DNA of 64,000 nt from Rotaria macrura. Lineage: Eukaryota > Rotifera > Eurotatoria > Philodinida > Philodinidae. Shown here one piece after another: positions 61,595 through 64,000 of the stretch. The stretch covers positions 1-64,000 of the forward strand of contig OENT01000280.1 in assembly GCA_900239685.1 (NCBI GenBank), given 5' to 3'. The notes under the pieces were generated by a model. That model had not been told where the DNA came from and searched no databases. It saw only the letters and a list, made by a program, of their open reading frames with translations. Position numbers and translations under genes: made by a program. Positions within the stretch are counted from its first letter, which is position 1; each line of letters starts with the position of its first letter.

Positions 61595-61989
61595 CTACAA
61601 AGTTTTAATATGACAAATATGAGATGACAAACTACTAAACGTTTTGCTGGTCTAATTGATCTAACAAACCATGTACCATAGTAGGATGAATTGATTATAG
61701 CGTGGCAATGCTAATGAATACGATTGGTGCATTGTAGCCATAGGGATTACATCTGATCTTTTATTTAAAACAATTCTCTTTTCATAATAACAAAAGACAT
61801 GCATTTTCATACAAAATAAAATAAAGTCATAAAAAAGAAACATCTATTTTTATTTCTTTTTTTCAGCATATAAGATCCAAACAATATGTGGTGCCATCTA
61901 TCGTTTGTATGTATATAATACAAGAAAAAAAAACCATATTCACGAAAAAAAAACAAAATTTCAATTGTTTAATCAAGTTTTCTCTATAG
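61595..61989. other. Short gap between two minus-strand genes
   Basis: 395 bp separates the TIR-protein stop from the Sec16 start on the same strand. The minus strand shows TTTGTAG directly before the Sec16 ATG. Such a tail-to-head arrangement with an acceptor would suit a trans-spliced pair, but this is not demonstrated. No exon was seen. Confidence 0.45.
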
Positions 61990-62580
61990 TCAAAAAACTT
62001 CACTAGTTTGACCAAATGTATTTGGATTTACAGAATGAGATGTTCCGTCTCGTGGATTTCGTTGTTTTCCAAGCATTGTTTCTAATCTCCTTAGTAGAAT
62101 CGGTACGTTTCTTGAAAATAATTCATTAGTTGTTAAATCAATACATGACGAACGAATATTTTTACGCAAAAAGTTGAGTGTCGTCATAGGTAATTTTGTC
62201 GGTATAAATGTATTTATTTGTTCATCGAGACTCTGATTTGAATTCATAATATTGTTTGCATGATAATATTTCATATGTCTTAATAAGACAACAAGAATAG
62301 GTTTTTGATAAATTTCACATAATCGTAATTCATTTAAGCAATGTTCATTAAGAAAATATTTCGGTGTTAAACATACGATCATCACACGACAGTGACGAAT
62401 ATCACCTGGACCCATCACTCGACGATTTTCACTTGACGCTGTCGTTGCTGTCGTCGTTGCTGTTGTCATCGATGGATGAAAACCATGAATATACGAATCA
62501 GTCACGTTCAAAGATGAAGCTTTCGAGTGAATTTTCGGTAAACGATGGCTGAAAATAAAATGTGCAAATTCAAACGCCAT
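61990..62580 (-). CDS. Truncated TIR-domain protein
   Basis: Single exon, 196 residues from the ATG at 62580. A start at 62622 would add 14 residues. The 62580 start is preferred because TCTTTCTCAG (AG at 62587-62588, minus strand) lies 6 bases before it. Residues 70-160 match the second half of a TIR domain: the PGDIRHCRVMIVCLTPKYF strand-loop, EHCLNELRLCEIYQKPILVV, and a later IDLT segment. The first half, with the usual (F/Y)D.F.SY box and the catalytic Glu region, is replaced by a Ser/Thr-rich stretch. It could be a fragment of an immune or NAD-cleaving TIR protein, or an adaptor. A Gly/Asn/Ser-rich tail closes it. An upstream exon could exist beyond what I recognised. Confidence 0.55.
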   Translation of the reverse strand: MAFEFAHFIFSHRLPKIHSKASSLNVTDSYIHGFHPSMTTATTTATTASSENRRVMGPGDIRHCRVMIVCLTPKYFLNEHCLNELRLCEIYQKPILVVLLRHMKYYHANNIMNSNQSLDEQINTFIPTKLPMTTLNFLRKNIRSSCIDLTTNELFSRNVPILLRRLETMLGKQRNPRDGTSHSVNPNTFGQTSEVF

Positions 62581-62622
62581 CGATAGCTGAGAAAGATTTT
62601 TTTTGAAAAAAAGCTTCTTCAA

Positions 62623-64000
62623 TAAACTCTACTTCTCGTTTTATACTTCACTCTGAAATAGACAGATAACTACTGGTTGATGAAGCACCGTTTTTTTTCT
62701 ATCCCGTGAGAACGTTTCATGGCAGGCAGTAAAACGGGATGCAGGCAGCAACACATGAGAGGACATATTCGTGTTGCCATATTTCAGAAATGGTTTAAAG
62801 TTTTTTTTGTAACCGAGATTTCTTGTCTTTATACAAACTGTGGGTAAGCTATGGTACCATCTTGCCCAAAAAATGTATGCTACTGATTAGATTAGTAGTC
62901 AAATGATTTTCCTACGTTAGTTTGTCATCAAATGTGTTTATTTCACTAATATCGAGCACTTACGGGATTCAGTAGCTAAAGGTCGAAAACGAGAATATTG
63001 AAACCTTGCAAAATGTCGAACTTGCAAATCCTTTCTTCTCGCAACTTTCATTTTCGTCCTAACTGTTGTTTTGCGAGCACATTTGTCGTGTTAGATGGTT
63101 TTAATCGAATCTTAGAGAAATGTTTTCTTCTCAACAAGGACTTATAGTGTTTGACTCATTGCTACCTTATTTATAGTTACGATTAAGAATGAAATCAATC
63201 ATACTCTGCGGAGGAACTATAAAAGGGGCCTTCCATTAAAAATTTTTTATCAAAACAATGCTGCCGGGCAAAGTCAATGTCTTAGTATTACGTTCAATAG
63301 CTTTCTTTTCTTCGAAGGAACTATATTGTTTTCTAGCAACCATTCATGTTCTCAACAGTAAAATATAAATGAAAGATGAAGCTAAGTAATTCACTTTAGT
63401 CGTTAAATTTCTTTCAATTAATTATTTATGTCAAACATAAAAGTTAATATATAGAATGATCTCTCAATGTGTAATCTCCTAGATTAGTCGAGATATCGAT
63501 TCATTCCTATGATGTAGAGAAAGTCTTTTTACTTCCAACGACGTTTTTCAAAGCATGATAACAACTGTTCAAAATACTTTCAGATGTACACACGCATTTT
63601 TCGATAGACTATTCTTTCCTATCGGTATTTGTCTTTTCTAATTGAGAATTCCGATACGTTTCTATAATGGCACATATGCTAGCAAAATATTGTCTATTCC
63701 AAACTTAGATCTTGTTATAGATAAGTGATAACAAATGAATCGATTCTGGCTCATTATTTATTGTAAGAAAGAAAATTAGTCTAAGTTCCCAATCTTCGAA
63801 AATGAAGAAAAGTATACTGGAAGGGCTGAATTCACCGCTTCAAACACACTTTGTTATTCAAGTATAGATCTTCTCGAGAAAAAGATTACCATGAAGAGAG
63901 AGTAGTGATCTCATATTTATATATATATATGGTTTAATAAATTCTGAATATTTCTTAGATGGTTTCTTGTAACACACTACTATTTAGTATTCGGTGTAAA
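62623..64000. other. Terminal 1.4 kb without a recognised gene
   Basis: AT-rich sequence upstream of the TIR gene. A short imperfect direct repeat (ATGGCAGGCAG and ATGCAGGCAG) lies near 62715-62750, and an (AT)n run near 63915. No exon encoding the missing first half of the TIR domain was found by eye. Confidence 0.5.

Overview
This window looks like nuclear DNA from a small, AT-rich, gene-dense metazoan genome. Its genes are split by many short GT-AG introns (mostly about 50-80 bp). It encodes clear animal orthologues: cyclophilin B, eIF2B-delta, DUSP11, a Tctex-type dynein light chain, PP2A catalytic subunit, SPATA6 and Sec16. Many start codons lie a few bases downstream of a pyrimidine-rich AG acceptor, which would fit spliced-leader trans-splicing. 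Together these suggest a bdelloid rotifer or another small spiralian; that placement is inference. Exon boundaries below were derived by hand from splice consensus, open frame and family alignment. All the multi-exon models close in frame.

Layout. 1-5,110 is a repeat graveyard: a broken Tc1/mariner transposase, a TIR-bounded MITE, a tandem repeat of about 170 bp and GGATCC-rich palindromic repeats. 5,110-9,480 shows no gene. 9,481-21,999 holds four plus-strand genes: an ER cyclophilin, eIF2B-delta, a DUSP11 RNA phosphatase with a probable transposon in one intron, and a Tctex light chain. 22,670-32,897 is a tandem cluster of three secreted EGF-repeat genes with a shared architecture; the first contains an assembly gap. 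33,442-35,622 holds a Tom40-like beta-barrel and a Ly6-like GPI-anchored protein.

36,615-40,419 (minus) is a compact BAHCC1/TNRC18-type chromatin reader carrying a 520-bp near-perfect foldback element in an intron. It is followed by a probable CABIT-domain adaptor (plus), PP2A catalytic subunit (minus), SPATA6 (plus), a complete 21-exon Sec16 (minus) and a truncated TIR-domain protein (minus). The last 1.4 kb shows nothing recognisable.

The genes are mostly unrelated housekeeping and cell-biology loci and do not form a pathway. The most unusual part is the EGF cluster. Each symmetric phase 1-1 exon is one EGF domain, and intron sequences are conserved between paralogues. One exon is visibly a recombinant of its two neighbours, and the sequencing gap is almost exactly one repeat unit long.
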